Notes: generated by a model not told the origin, from the sequence alone. DNA of 46,580 nt from an uncultured Roseburia sp. (GCA_946002055.1 CAMFYL010000013.1:1-46580); one strand, 5' to 3'; numbered from the stretch's first letter, positions 35,288-44,392 are shown. Numbers and translations: made by a program.

Positions 35288-35317
35288 AGTATAACATACA
35301 ATATAAAAAAATTGTAT
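35288..35317 (-). promoter_or_regulatory. DUF1846 promoter and divergent inverted repeat
   Basis: On the minus strand an extended -10 TGT-TATACT occupies 35288-35293 without a good -35. A perfect inverted repeat ATACAAT/ATTGTAT spans 35296-35317 with an eight-base spacer, between the two divergent genes. It may be a regulator site, but AT-richness makes chance symmetry possible. Confidence 0.45.
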
Positions 35318-35335
35318 ATCAATCCTATAAAAAGA

Positions 35336-35364
35336 TTGAAAAAAAAGAATAATTTTATTATAAT
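35336..35364 (+). promoter_or_regulatory. Promoter of the purine permease gene
   Basis: TTGAAA at 35336-35341 and TATAAT at 35359-35364 are exactly 17 bases apart. No purine riboswitch is seen in the short leader. Confidence 0.8.
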
Positions 35365-35386
35365 CATTTCGTTAAAAATACTGAAT

Positions 35387-35407
35387 TTCTCGCTATTTTT
35401 GCGAGAA
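35387..35407 (+). other. Leader hairpin before the purine permease gene
   Basis: TTCTCGC (35387-35393) and GCGAGAA (35401-35407) form a seven-pair hairpin with a TATTTTT loop, 28 bases upstream of the start codon and just before the GGAGG. It could affect message stability or translation. Confidence 0.55.
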
Positions 35408-35434
35408 CTCACGAAAGGGAGTTAGGAGGAAAAC

Positions 35435-36799
35435 ATGTTAGAAAAAATGTTCAAACTCAGTGAGAACAATACCACTGTTAAGACAGAAGTCATCGGTGGT
35501 CTCACAACATTCATGACCATGGCATATATCTTGGCTGTGAATCCATCTATTCTTTCCGCATCCGGAATGAATCCTAGCGCAATCGTGATGGCAACAGCTT
35601 TGGCTGCTTTCATCGGTACATTGTGTATGGCTCTTATGGCAAATTATCCATTTGCTTTGGCTCCGGGGCTCGGATTGAATGCTTACTTTGCATACACGGT
35701 ATGTGGTGCAATGGGTTACTCTTGGCAATTTGCTTTGTTGGCAGTATTTGTTGAAGGTATCATCTTTATTATACTTTCTCTTACAAATGTCCGCGAGGCA
35801 ATCTTTAATGCAATCCCAATGCAGTTAAAGAAGGGTGTATCTGTTGGTATCGGTCTCTTCGTTGCTTTTATTGGTTTGCAGAATGGATACCTTGTTGCAG
35901 CTAGTGATGCTACTAAGGTTACTGTTGTTAACTTCAGAGAGACAATTCACACAACAGGTATCTGCGCAATCCTTTGCTTTGTAGGTGTTATACTGATTGC
36001 AGTTCTTCACCATAAGAATGTTAAGGGAAGCTTCCTTATTGGTATCTTCGCTACTTGGATTTTGGGAATCATCTGCCAGCTTACAGGTATCTACACTGTT
36101 GACGTAGAGGCTGGTTTCTATTCTTTGATTCCATCTCAGATTGTCAGCGTTGATTTCAGCTCTTTGGGCGAGACCTTTGGCGCATGCTTCAGTAGCGCAG
36201 CAGTGGGTAATATTAAAGTCTTGGATATGGTAGTTATTGTATTCGCATTCTTGTTTGTTGATATGTTTGATACCATTGGAACACTTATCGGTGTTGCAAC
36301 AAAGGCAGACATGCTTGATGAGAATGGTAAGCTTCCTAGAATTAAGCAGGCACTTTTGGCAGACGCTGTAGCAACATCTGCAGGTGCTGTTCTTGGAACA
36401 TCAACAACAACAACATTTGTAGAGAGTTCTGCCGGTGTATCGGAAGGTGCCAGAACAGGATTGTCTTCTGTAGTAACAGGTTTCCTGTTCTTGCTTGCAA
36501 TCTTTTTTGCACCACTTTTCACAACAATTCCTGGATTCGCAACAGCTCCAGCACTTATATATGTTGGATTCCTTATGATTACAGCAGTTGTTGACATTGA
36601 TTTCTCAGACGTTACTGAGGCAGTTCCGGCATTTCTTTGCTTACTTGCTATGCCTTTGATGTACAGTATCTCAGAGGGTATCTCTGTTGGTGTTATCTCT
36701 TACGTTGCAATCAATGTTTGCGCAGGTAAGGCTAAGAAGATTCATCCTTTGATGTATATTCTGGCTGTACTTTTTGTTTTGAAGTATATCTTCTTATAG
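35435..36799 (+). CDS. NCS2-family purine permease (AzgA/PbuG type)
   Basis: This is a nucleobase transporter of 454 aa with about 12-14 helices, importing hypoxanthine/guanine or adenine by proton symport. Signatures are GGLTTFMTMAYILAVNPSIL near 23-42, APGLGLNAYFAYTV, and the transport motif GTSTTTTFVESSAGVSEGAR at about 318-337. ATG follows AGGAGG. It is monocistronic with its own promoter and terminator. The purine preference cannot be settled by eye. Confidence 0.93.
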   Translation: MLEKMFKLSENNTTVKTEVIGGLTTFMTMAYILAVNPSILSASGMNPSAIVMATALAAFIGTLCMALMANYPFALAPGLGLNAYFAYTVCGAMGYSWQFALLAVFVEGIIFIILSLTNVREAIFNAIPMQLKKGVSVGIGLFVAFIGLQNGYLVAASDATKVTVVNFRETIHTTGICAILCFVGVILIAVLHHKNVKGSFLIGIFATWILGIICQLTGIYTVDVEAGFYSLIPSQIVSVDFSSLGETFGACFSSAAVGNIKVLDMVVIVFAFLFVDMFDTIGTLIGVATKADMLDENGKLPRIKQALLADAVATSAGAVLGTSTTTTFVESSAGVSEGARTGLSSVVTGFLFLLAIFFAPLFTTIPGFATAPALIYVGFLMITAVVDIDFSDVTEAVPAFLCLLAMPLMYSISEGISVGVISYVAINVCAGKAKKIHPLMYILAVLFVLKYIFL

Positions 36800-36825
36800 A
36801 ATACGAACATTATATGATTAGAAAG

Positions 36826-36858
36826 CAGGTTCAAGGGTTTTCTTGAGCCTGTTTTTTT
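36826..36858 (+). terminator. Terminator of the purine permease gene
   Basis: CAGGTTCAAG (36826-36835) pairs with CTTGAGCCTG (36842-36851), with one G-U pair, followed by seven T. Confidence 0.9.
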
Positions 36859-36866
36859 GTTATAAT
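36858..36866 (+). promoter_or_regulatory. Extended -10 promoter of the acyltransferase-like gene
   Basis: TGT-TATAAT at 36858-36866 is a consensus extended -10 box that begins in the T-run of the preceding terminator. There is no good -35. It lies 31 bases before the start codon. Confidence 0.55.
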
Positions 36867-36897
36867 GCATTTATTGTAAAAAAAGGGAGTGTAAATT

Positions 36898-38172
36898 GTG
36901 GCAAAAGATTATATTCGATGGGATAAATTAGATAACACAGCGAATCTTTTTCCAGTCATTGCAGGGGAGAGTATGACAAACACCTACCGTATCAGCTGTG
37001 TGTTAAAGGAAGAAGTTCAGCAGGATTTATTGCAGGAGGCCCTTGATATCGTGACACCGAAAATTCCGGGATTTAACCTACGACTTCGCAAGGGCGTCTT
37101 TTGGTATTATTTTGAGGAAAATGGAAAGAAGGCTCCAAGAGTAAAAGAGGAGTTTACCTATCCCTGTCGTTTGATTCATCAGAGTAAGAATAACAGTTAT
37201 ATGTTCCGAGTTTCTTATTACAAGAATAGAATCAATCTTGAGGTGTTTCACGTGTTGACAGATGGTATGGGAGGCATCTCATTTTTGCGAGAGCTGACCT
37301 ATCAGTATTTGCGTCTTGCCCATCCCGAGCTTCGGGAAAAGCTGGGGGACAAGCTTAGCGCAGATACCTCTTTGAATCGAGAGGATTCTTTTAAGAAGAA
37401 TTACAAGAAGAAGTCAGAGAGTGTGTATCGATCCAAGAGAGCATTTCTCATCAAAGGCGAGAAGCTTGAGTACGATGGCTTTGGTGTAGTGCATGGGTAT
37501 TTGCCCATCCAGCAGCTGAAGGACGTTTGTAAAAAATACAACTGTAGTATCAACGAGTATTTGGTTTCTACGTTTATTTGGGCAACCTATCAGGAGAATT
37601 ACCGACACATTACACAGAAGAGACCCATTCGAGTGGCAGTACCTGTAAATCTTCGTCCGTATTTTGATTCCATCACCACGAAGAATTTCTTTGTTATGGT
37701 TTCGGCAGAGTTTATTCCCCAGAAGGATGAGTACACCTTTGAGGAGATTTGCAAGATCACACATGATTGTTTGCGCAAGCAGATTAATAAGGAGCATTTA
37801 GAAAAGATATTTTCTTATAATGTGTCTAATGAGCAGTTGTTTATAGCCAGAGCAGTTCCCCTCTTTCTGAAAAATATAGCAATGCGATTGGTATATACAC
37901 AGTCTGCCCTTGCAAATACCACTACAGTAACCAATATTGGAAATATTAAGGTGGAGGAGGAGTATGAACCATACATTCAAATGTTCCATTCCTTCCTTTC
38001 TTTTTCTAAGGGACAGAATTTAAAGGCAACCATCACATCCTATCAGGATACCCTGGTGTATACTTACACCTCCGCATGGAGAGATGTATCTATTCAGCGA
38101 AGAGTATTCCGCCAAATCGCAGAGGATGGCGTAGATGTGAAGATTGAAACAAATGGGGTGTATTATGAGTAA
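36898..38172 (+). CDS. Condensation/alcohol acetyltransferase-like protein
   Basis: This is a cytoplasmic protein of 424 aa of the CoA-dependent acyltransferase fold (alcohol acetyltransferase, condensation-domain and PapA-like families). The catalytic HxxxDG is FHVLTDGMGG, with H118, D122 and G123. The second structural motif is weak, but RVAVPVNLRPYF near 240-251 is placed like the family's solvent-channel segment. It starts with GTG 36898 after AAAGGGAG. It overlaps the DUF6320 gene by eight bases (ATGAGTAA), so the two products are probably made together. The substrate is unknown. Confidence 0.8.
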   Translation: MAKDYIRWDKLDNTANLFPVIAGESMTNTYRISCVLKEEVQQDLLQEALDIVTPKIPGFNLRLRKGVFWYYFEENGKKAPRVKEEFTYPCRLIHQSKNNSYMFRVSYYKNRINLEVFHVLTDGMGGISFLRELTYQYLRLAHPELREKLGDKLSADTSLNREDSFKKNYKKKSESVYRSKRAFLIKGEKLEYDGFGVVHGYLPIQQLKDVCKKYNCSINEYLVSTFIWATYQENYRHITQKRPIRVAVPVNLRPYFDSITTKNFFVMVSAEFIPQKDEYTFEEICKITHDCLRKQINKEHLEKIFSYNVSNEQLFIARAVPLFLKNIAMRLVYTQSALANTTTVTNIGNIKVEEEYEPYIQMFHSFLSFSKGQNLKATITSYQDTLVYTYTSAWRDVSIQRRVFRQIAEDGVDVKIETNGVYYE

Positions 38173-38827
38173 GTGTCGTTATTGTGGAGTAGAGATTATA
38201 GATGAGACAGAGCATTGTCCTCTGTGTCAAGGTGTATTAGAACAGGGCGGAGAGTGTGCCACAACGTATCCCAACGCGGTGGTAGGACGCAGAAAACTGC
38301 ATTTTGCATTTCGCCTGATTCTCTTTTTGAGTGTGGCTGCCGGATTGATTTGCTATGCTATCAATCGTTATGTTACACCGGAGTCAAACTGGAGCTACAT
38401 TGTTATTGCCAGCCTTTTGTATGGCCTTTGGATGGTTTATATTATCATGAAGGATAATGCCGGTTATCGTGTACGCATCTTATCAGGTGTGGCAGGCGCG
38501 GTTATTCTGATTATCCTTTTAGATGCACTAACAGGATTTGCTGGATGGTCTATCAACTATGTATTCCCATTTGCCATTGTGCTTGTTGATGTGGCCCTGG
38601 TGATTCTTATGTTGATTAATCGTCGCAACTGGCAGAGTTATTTAATTTTGCAGATTTTCATGATTCTGGTGGGAATTATTCCAATTGTTCTATGTCAGAA
38701 GGGCATCATCACCACAGGTGTTCTGGTAAATGTCGTATTTCTGGTGACGGTGATTTTGTTCTTGGGCTCTGTTATTCTGGGCGGAAAAACAGCAAAGAAT
38801 GAATTGGTTCGAAGATTTCATATATAG
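38165..38827 (+). CDS. DUF6320 zinc-ribbon membrane protein
   Basis: This is a protein of 220 aa with an N-terminal zinc ribbon, C-x2-C at CRYC and a second pair at CPLC, followed by about six membrane helices (from roughly residue 43 to 210). I use ATG 38165, since it follows GGGGTG and begins directly with the zinc ribbon; ATG 38144 is in frame but lies farther inside the previous gene. The family is usually next to alcohol-acetyltransferase-like genes, as here. It may hold the partner at the membrane or supply its lipid substrate. That is inference. Confidence 0.82.
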   Translation: MSKCRYCGVEIIDETEHCPLCQGVLEQGGECATTYPNAVVGRRKLHFAFRLILFLSVAAGLICYAINRYVTPESNWSYIVIASLLYGLWMVYIIMKDNAGYRVRILSGVAGAVILIILLDALTGFAGWSINYVFPFAIVLVDVALVILMLINRRNWQSYLILQIFMILVGIIPIVLCQKGIITTGVLVNVVFLVTVILFLGSVILGGKTAKNELVRRFHI

Positions 38828-38841
38828 AATTAGAAAGAATG

Positions 38842-38881
38842 AAAGCTTCTCGCAGATGATGATTTTGCGAGAAGCTTTTTT
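38842..38881. terminator. Convergent terminator between DUF6320 and phosphofructokinase
   Basis: AAAGCTTCTCGCA (38842-38854) pairs with TGCGAGAAGCTTT (from 38866), followed by further T. The plus-strand U-tail is the better one; it also lies just beyond the minus-strand gene end. Confidence 0.9.
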
Positions 38882-38883
38882 GA

Positions 38884-40113
38884 TTATCTGTATAAGTGTT
38901 GGAAAGAAGCATACTGAGGAATGCCGTCTTTGTAAGTGATGGTTGGTTCTCCAACGATGAGTGGACGAAGATATGTAAGCATTTCTGCTGTCACATCATT
39001 GCCAGCTTCGTTGATGAAGGAGCGAGGCACATTTCTTACTTCATTTGCAATCTCTGCAATGTTGGCAACGTCATATGCTACGGTGTAAGGAGCATCACTG
39101 GTGCGAGTGATGACAGACATATGACCGGTTACACCCTTCAATGCGTTTCTTACAGCTGTCCTTCCCAACTCTGCTGACTCTTCCAAATCAGTAGCAGAAG
39201 ATAAGTGGGCTGCACATCGCTGTGGTAAATTGATTTCAATGGAGCGAACCTTTGTGCCAAGTCGGTCAGCAATCAGATATTCTAGCGCTTTGCCGGCACC
39301 GCTTAGCTGACTGTGACCAAAGGAGTCAGTACTTGCAGTAGAAGCACTGATGTACTGGCCACATTTATCCCGAATTCCCTCAGAGATGGCAACCAGAACA
39401 TTGTTTTTCTTTTCCATTACAGCAGCCACATCGGCTACGAACTGCTCTCTGTCAAATGCCACTTCCGGAAGATAGATCAAGTCTACCCCAAGGCCGTATT
39501 CCGTTCTTGCCAGGGCGGCAGCGGCTGTAAGCCAACCGGCATCTCGTCCCATGATTTCTACGATGGTCACGCTTTTTACAGGGTAAATGGAAATGTCATA
39601 GGCAATCTCTGTCAATGTAGCGGCGATGTATTTTGCTGCGGAGCCAAATCCCGGTGTGTGATCTGTGTGACACAAATCATTGTCGATGGTCTTCGGAATG
39701 CCCATAATGGTTACGTCTTTGTTGTGGACCTTGGCATATTTGGAAAGCTGTAAAACAGTATCCATGGAATCATTTCCGCCGATGTAGAAAAAGCTTTTGA
39801 TTTCTTTTTCTTCAAAGAAGCTAAAAATCTGCTCATAGATTTCCGGTTTTTCTTCAGCTGAAGGCATTTTATACCGACAAGAGCCAAGATACATTGCGGG
39901 AGTTATCTTTAAGGTGTCCAGGAAATGATTGTCCTTTGTAACCTTTTCTGTTAAGTCAATAATATCATTATTCAAAACACCCATAATACCGCGAAGAGAA
40001 CCGTAAACAGTGTCATAGGCATGTGAGGTGATGCATTCCTCAACGACACCGGCTAAGCTGGCATTGATGGCTACGGTTGGCCCTCCCGATTGGGCGATAA
40101 TACAGTTTTTCAT
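38884..40113 (-). CDS. pfp: Phosphofructokinase, PPi-dependent type
   Basis: This glycolytic enzyme of 409 aa makes fructose-1,6-bisphosphate. The N-terminal AQSGGPTVAINASL and GSLRGIMGVL are family signatures. The phosphoryl-donor loop reads IGGNDSMDT (GGNDS at 112-116). Its aspartate D115 replaces the glycine of ATP-dependent enzymes, and MGIPKTIDND has K141 where ATP enzymes have glycine. Both changes mark pyrophosphate as donor. ATG at 40113 follows AAGGAAGGGA on the minus strand. It is monocistronic. A classical ATP-type enzyme may exist elsewhere in the genome. Confidence 0.88.
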   Translation of the reverse strand: MKNCIIAQSGGPTVAINASLAGVVEECITSHAYDTVYGSLRGIMGVLNNDIIDLTEKVTKDNHFLDTLKITPAMYLGSCRYKMPSAEEKPEIYEQIFSFFEEKEIKSFFYIGGNDSMDTVLQLSKYAKVHNKDVTIMGIPKTIDNDLCHTDHTPGFGSAAKYIAATLTEIAYDISIYPVKSVTIVEIMGRDAGWLTAAAALARTEYGLGVDLIYLPEVAFDREQFVADVAAVMEKKNNVLVAISEGIRDKCGQYISASTASTDSFGHSQLSGAGKALEYLIADRLGTKVRSIEINLPQRCAAHLSSATDLEESAELGRTAVRNALKGVTGHMSVITRTSDAPYTVAYDVANIAEIANEVRNVPRSFINEAGNDVTAEMLTYLRPLIVGEPTITYKDGIPQYASFQHLYR

Positions 40114-40162
40114 AAGCTATTCCCTTCCTTATATAAAAGCAGAATGTTTTGCAACGCTGACT

Positions 40163-40191
40163 ATCATACTGAAAAATCCGCACTTTTTCAA
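40163..40191 (-). promoter_or_regulatory. Promoter of the phosphofructokinase gene
   Basis: On the minus strand TTGAAA (40186-40191) and TATGAT (40163-40168) are exactly 17 bases apart, about 50 bases before the start codon. Confidence 0.8.
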
Positions 40192-40192
40192 G

Positions 40193-40212
40193 GTGTACCG
40201 TTAAAGGTACAC
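40193..40212. promoter_or_regulatory. Inverted repeat upstream of the phosphofructokinase promoter
   Basis: GTGTACC (40193-40199) and GGTACAC (40206-40212) form a perfect inverted repeat with a six-base GTTAAA spacer, directly upstream of the -35 box. The geometry suits a dimeric regulator acting on pfp or on the divergent 66-aa gene. Confidence 0.55.
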
Positions 40213-40257
40213 GCCCCGTTGTATGATTTTCTTATCAAATAACAGGAGGGATTTCAG

Positions 40258-40458
40258 ATGACAGAGAAGAGAAGAATTGATAGAGAGACGATTATTGTGT
40301 GTGCCTTAATTGCAATGCTTGCTGCAGTTGGGATTATATTTGCCGTAATCCTATTTTTTGGATGGGATTTGACGGAGTGTGATAGTACTAAGATGGTGTC
40401 CCTTTTCTCCGTATTAGCTGGCAGTATTTGGGGTATACTTCTGTGTAGAAACTGTTGA
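40258..40458 (+). CDS. Small hypothetical membrane protein
   Basis: This is a 66-aa protein I do not recognise. A charged N-terminus (MTEKRRIDRE) is followed by a hydrophobic helix at about 13-35, a short polar stretch with Asp and Glu (ECDSTK), and a second hydrophobic segment at about 45-62 ending LLCRNC. The ribosome site ACAGGAGGG before the ATG is strong, which supports real translation. It is divergent from pfp, and the next promoter's -35 overlaps its stop codon. Confidence 0.7.
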   Translation: MTEKRRIDRETIIVCALIAMLAAVGIIFAVILFFGWDLTECDSTKMVSLFSVLAGSIWGILLCRNC

Positions 40459-40483
40459 CGTGAACATCATTGTTACCTATAAT
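40455..40483 (+). promoter_or_regulatory. Promoter of the cohesin-like/clpC unit
   Basis: TTGACG (40455-40460) and a perfect TATAAT (40478-40483) are 17 bases apart. The -35 box overlaps the stop codon of the 66-aa gene. Confidence 0.85.
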
Positions 40484-40491
40484 TTTCTATG

Positions 40492-40526
40492 AAGCAGTGG
40501 TTTACTGCTTTCCATTTTTTGGAAGC
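40492..40526 (+). other. Two overlapping leader hairpins
   Basis: AAGCAGT (40492-40498) pairs with ACTGCTT (40504-40510), followed within four bases by six T, like a weak terminator. The right arm can alternatively pair with GGAAGC (to 40526) using GCTTTCC. The two structures exclude each other and lie just after the probable start site. They could attenuate the unit or end the 66-aa transcript. Confidence 0.5.
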
Positions 40527-40539
40527 GAGGGATAATAAT

Positions 40540-41937
40540 ATGTTTAAAATACGAAAGAAATTGATTGGAGTAATGATGGCTGTTGCAGTGGCATCATTAA
40601 GCATTCCTATGGAGCTTTTCGCAGCGGGAACTACAACCATCCGTGTCAGCGACAGCGATCCTTCTGTGGGGGATGGTGTTTCGGTCAATGTCATTGCTTC
40701 TGAGTCAGATAGCGTTAGTGTTAAATATAATCCGGAAGTGTTACAGTTGACAGGTGGCTCTATGGAATATACTACCGATGGCAATACCATTACATTTACG
40801 GGAACAGATGCAACATTCCAGTTTAAGGCTGTTGCTTCAGGTAAGTCATCCATTATTGTTTCCGGAGCCAATGTAACGGGAAGCAGCACGTCGATTCAGG
40901 TTGGAGAAGGCGCTGCAACATCATCAGATGCGGAACAACCGACAGCTCAGAATAACAGCAGTGAACAGGAAGGTCAGTTTACAATTGACGGTGTTGGATA
41001 TGTGGTGTCCGAGAGATTTTCTGAAGAAGAGATACCGGCAGGCTTTGAACGGGTGAGGGTGACCATTGATGGGTATAACTATAAGGCCCTTTCTAACGGA
41101 AGTCTTACTTTAATATATTTGAAGCCGGCGTCTGATACTTCTTCTAAGGGTACCTTCTATGTATATAATCAGGATGCCAATTCGGTTAGTACATTTGCAA
41201 TCTTGGGAAAAGGGGACAATTTCATCTTATTGTCTGAGCCAGAAAGCATGCCGGTAGAGGGTATGCAGGAGGCAGAGATTACCGTTGATGATCGCAAGGT
41301 GAAGGTTTATACCATTGGGGATGCTCAGGAATTTGTCTATGCATATGGGACAAACCCACAGGGGGAGAGCGGATGGTATCAATATGACACCAAGGATGGT
41401 TCTCTTCAGAGAATGAATCTGCAGCTTTTGGGTGTGTCTGCGGGGAAAGAAGATGTAGAACCTATTGCTGCAAATCAGGATAGCTACTATGAGAAATGGT
41501 CAAAGCAGCGTTATTTGTTGGCTGGACTTTTGTTTGTTGTTGTGGTGCTCCTTGTGCTTGTTATCAACCTGTTGTTATCCAGAAGACGCGTAGTCGGAGA
41601 TGATGAAGTGTGGGACGATGATGATAGTGAAGATGCTGAAGGCGTTTTGTCCTTTGAAGATGAGGGCGTGGAAGATGATCCTTTGACGGAAGATGTACAG
41701 AAGTTTATCAATCAGGTTTCTGATACTAAGTTAGATGCCCAAGGGGAAGAACTGGAAGAAGAGCCGGCTGAAGCTCCTGAAGAAAACACAAAAGAAGTGA
41801 CTCCATCAGAAGAATTGGTAGATGAGATCATCTATAATGATATGAAGCGTACAGAAGCTTTTCGCAGTAGTAAAGAAACTCGACACAAATCAAGTGCGGA
41901 TGATCAGATTGATATTTTAGATTTAAATGACTTATAG
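40540..41937 (+). CDS. Membrane-anchored protein with cohesin-like domain
   Basis: This is a 465-aa cell-surface protein. A signal peptide covers about 1-29 (hydrophobic 9-27, then LFAAG). A cohesin-like or Ig-like beta domain follows at about 31-122 (TTTIRVSDSDPSVGDGVSVN). After a Ser/Gln/Asn linker a second beta-rich region spans 147-300. A membrane helix is at 326-347 and an acidic cytoplasmic tail of about 118 aa ends the protein. I use ATG 40540 after GAGGGA, since ATG 40489 adds a stretch before the signal peptide. No dockerin or sortase motif is seen. It is 16 bases before clpC and almost certainly cotranscribed. The function is unknown. Confidence 0.8.
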   Translation: MFKIRKKLIGVMMAVAVASLSIPMELFAAGTTTIRVSDSDPSVGDGVSVNVIASESDSVSVKYNPEVLQLTGGSMEYTTDGNTITFTGTDATFQFKAVASGKSSIIVSGANVTGSSTSIQVGEGAATSSDAEQPTAQNNSSEQEGQFTIDGVGYVVSERFSEEEIPAGFERVRVTIDGYNYKALSNGSLTLIYLKPASDTSSKGTFYVYNQDANSVSTFAILGKGDNFILLSEPESMPVEGMQEAEITVDDRKVKVYTIGDAQEFVYAYGTNPQGESGWYQYDTKDGSLQRMNLQLLGVSAGKEDVEPIAANQDSYYEKWSKQRYLLAGLLFVVVVLLVLVINLLLSRRRVVGDDEVWDDDDSEDAEGVLSFEDEGVEDDPLTEDVQKFINQVSDTKLDAQGEELEEEPAEAPEENTKEVTPSEELVDEIIYNDMKRTEAFRSSKETRHKSSADDQIDILDLNDL

Positions 41938-41953
41938 AATCGGAGGCTAGTAT

Positions 41954-44392
41954 ATGAAGTTAACGAACCAGGCACAGAAGGCCTTGGACGATAGCAAAAG
42001 ACTTTCCAAAAGATTGAAGCAAAACTATACCGGTACGGAGCATTTACTGGTGGGGCTGGTTCGTCAAAAGGATAGTATGGCAGCAAAGCTGTTGGCAAAT
42101 GTAGGCGTAAATGAACAGGCAGTTATTGGACTGATTGAGGAATTGATTTCTCCGGGAGAAGGTGTGGCTATACTGGATCGTGATGGCTTTACACCTCGTA
42201 TGGAGCAACTCATAGAACAGGCCAATCAAGAGGCTGCTTCCTGTGGCATGCAGGAGGTGGGGACAGAGCATATGCTATTGGCTATGCTTAGATTACAGGA
42301 TTCTGCAGGGGCTAGAATTTTGGCATCCATGGGGGTAGATCCACAGAAGCTTTTCCCAGAGATTATTTCTGCAATGGGTAAGGAAGGAGTTACATATCGA
42401 GAAGAGAACGCCGCCCGTCGCAAGAAGCGAGGGGGAAGTGAAACGGCAACGTTAGAACAGTTTGCAAGGGATTTGACCCAGATGGCCAGAGAGGGAAGGC
42501 TGGATCCGGTGATTGGACGAGAAGATGAGATTCGACGTTTGATTCAGATTCTGAGCCGTCGCAGTAAGAATAATCCATGTTTGATTGGTGAACCCGGTGT
42601 TGGTAAAACCGCCATTGTAGAAGGATTGGCACAGCGTATTGAATCCGGAATGGTGCCGGATTCTGTGCGGGGCAAGAGAGTTATGTCTTTGGATCTTTCC
42701 GGTATGGTTGCCGGCTCTAAGTATCGTGGAGAATTCGAAGAGCGTATTAAGCGTGTACTGGCTGAGGTTATGCGTGCCGGCAATGTGCTTTTGTTTATTG
42801 ATGAGATGCATACGATTATTGGCGCTGGTGGAGCAGAGGGAGCAATTGATGCTTCTAACATATTAAAGCCTGCAATGGCCAGAGGAGAAATTCAAGTCAT
42901 TGGTGCCACCACCATTGGTGAGTATCGCAAATACGTTGAGAAGGACCCTGCTCTGGAGAGAAGATTCCAACCCATTACAGTTGAGGAGCCTACAGAAGAA
43001 GAGTCTATTGATATTTTACAGGGCATTAAGCATCAATATGAGCAGCACCATCAGGTGGTGATTTCTGATGAGGCTATTGAGGCATCGGTATCCTTAGCAA
43101 AAAGATATATCTCAGATCGATTCTTGCCGGATAAGGCCATTGATTTGATGGATGAGGCCGCGGCGAATCTACGACTTACGGCAGTAAAAGCACCTGAGCA
43201 GGTGTATGAATTAGAGCTACAGGCAAGCGATTTGGCCACGCAGGTTGAAACCTGTTTGATGGAGGGAGATGTTGTAGGAGCAGCAGAGGCTAGACGCGAA
43301 CAGGCATCCATAGAAAAGAAACTGGCCGGCATTCACAAAAGATTTGAGCGAAGCAAAACAAGTAAGAAGCTTGTTTTATCAGAGGATGATATTGCCCAAG
43401 TGGTATCGATTTGGACCAAGATTCCAGTCTCTAAACTGAATGAAAAGGAAGCCGTCCGTCTTCGGAATTTGGAAAAGACACTTCACAAACGTGTGATTGG
43501 ACAGGAGGAAGCGGTGGGCGCTGTTTCCAGAGCTGTACGACGGGGTCGCGTTGGATTGAAGGAGGCCGATAGACCAATTGGTTCTTTCTTATTCTTAGGA
43601 CCTACCGGCGTAGGTAAGACAGAGATTTCCAAAGCTCTGGCTGAGGCTGTTTTTGGAGACGAGAAGTCCATCATCCGCGTGGATATGACAGAATATATGG
43701 AAAAGCACAGTGTATCCAAGATGATTGGTTCTCCACCGGGATATGTTGGGCATGAAGAGGGTGGACAACTCAGTGAGAAGGTCCGCCGTAATCCGTATTC
43801 TGTTATTTTGTTCGATGAGATTGAAAAGGCCCATCAGGATGTGTTCAATATTCTGTTACAGGTACTGGACGATGGCCATATTACAGATTCACAGGGACGC
43901 AGGATCAGCTTTAAGAATACTATTATCATTATGACCTCCAATGCAGGGGCTCAGGCAATTGTGGAGCCGAAGAAATTGGGCTTTGCCTCCCTGGATGACG
44001 AGAAGACCAATTATGAATTTATGAAAAATGGTGTTATGGAGGAAGTGAAGAGAATCTTTAAGCCGGAGTTTTTGAATCGTATTGACGAGACCATTGTGTT
44101 TAGAGCGTTGAATAAGGACGATATGAAACAGATTGTTTCCATTATGTGCAAATCACTTACAGAGCGTTGCCGGGAGCGTCTGAATATCCAACTTTCTATT
44201 CGAGATGCTGTGAAGAAGCATATTGTTGAGGCGGCATACGAGCCCAAGTATGGTGCAAGACCACTTCGTCGCAAGATTCAAACGGATATAGAAGATGCCT
44301 TGGCAGAGAAGATTTTGGCAGGCGAAATATCTAAGGGAGACAGTGTTGTTGTTACCATGAAAAAGGGACAGATTGTCTTTGAAAATCACTAG
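41954..44392 (+). CDS. clpC: ATP-dependent Clp protease ATP-binding subunit ClpC
   Basis: This is an AAA+ unfoldase of 812 aa that feeds proteins to ClpP. Two Clp_N repeats occupy about 1-145. AAA1 has Walker A GEPGVGKT at 212-219. A middle coiled-coil region lies at about 400-480. AAA2 has Walker A GPTGVGKT at 549-556 and [20 protein letters not shown] downstream. The ctsR-mcsA-mcsB genes that usually precede clpC in Firmicutes are absent, so the usual CtsR control is not seen here. ATG follows CGGAGG. It shares the promoter at 40455 with the cohesin-like gene. Confidence 0.95.
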   Translation: MKLTNQAQKALDDSKRLSKRLKQNYTGTEHLLVGLVRQKDSMAAKLLANVGVNEQAVIGLIEELISPGEGVAILDRDGFTPRMEQLIEQANQEAASCGMQEVGTEHMLLAMLRLQDSAGARILASMGVDPQKLFPEIISAMGKEGVTYREENAARRKKRGGSETATLEQFARDLTQMAREGRLDPVIGREDEIRRLIQILSRRSKNNPCLIGEPGVGKTAIVEGLAQRIESGMVPDSVRGKRVMSLDLSGMVAGSKYRGEFEERIKRVLAEVMRAGNVLLFIDEMHTIIGAGGAEGAIDASNILKPAMARGEIQVIGATTIGEYRKYVEKDPALERRFQPITVEEPTEEESIDILQGIKHQYEQHHQVVISDEAIEASVSLAKRYISDRFLPDKAIDLMDEAAANLRLTAVKAPEQVYELELQASDLATQVETCLMEGDVVGAAEARREQASIEKKLAGIHKRFERSKTSKKLVLSEDDIAQVVSIWTKIPVSKLNEKEAVRLRNLEKTLHKRVIGQEEAVGAVSRAVRRGRVGLKEADRPIGSFLFLGPTGVGKTEISKALAEAVFGDEKSIIRVDMTEYMEKHSVSKMIGSPPGYVGHEEGGQLSEKVRRNPYSVILFDEIEKAHQDVFNILLQVLDDGHITDSQGRRISFKNTIIIMTSNAGAQAIVEPKKLGFASLDDEKTNYEFMKNGVMEEVKRIFKPEFLNRIDETIVFRALNKDDMKQIVSIMCKSLTERCRERLNIQLSIRDAVKKHIVEAAYEPKYGARPLRRKIQTDIEDALAEKILAGEISKGDSVVVTMKKGQIVFENH

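Noticed and set aside
35248-35434. Purine riboswitch before the NCS2 permease
   Set aside because: The leader after the promoter is only about 70 bases and lacks the conserved purine riboswitch core; only a simple hairpin is seen.
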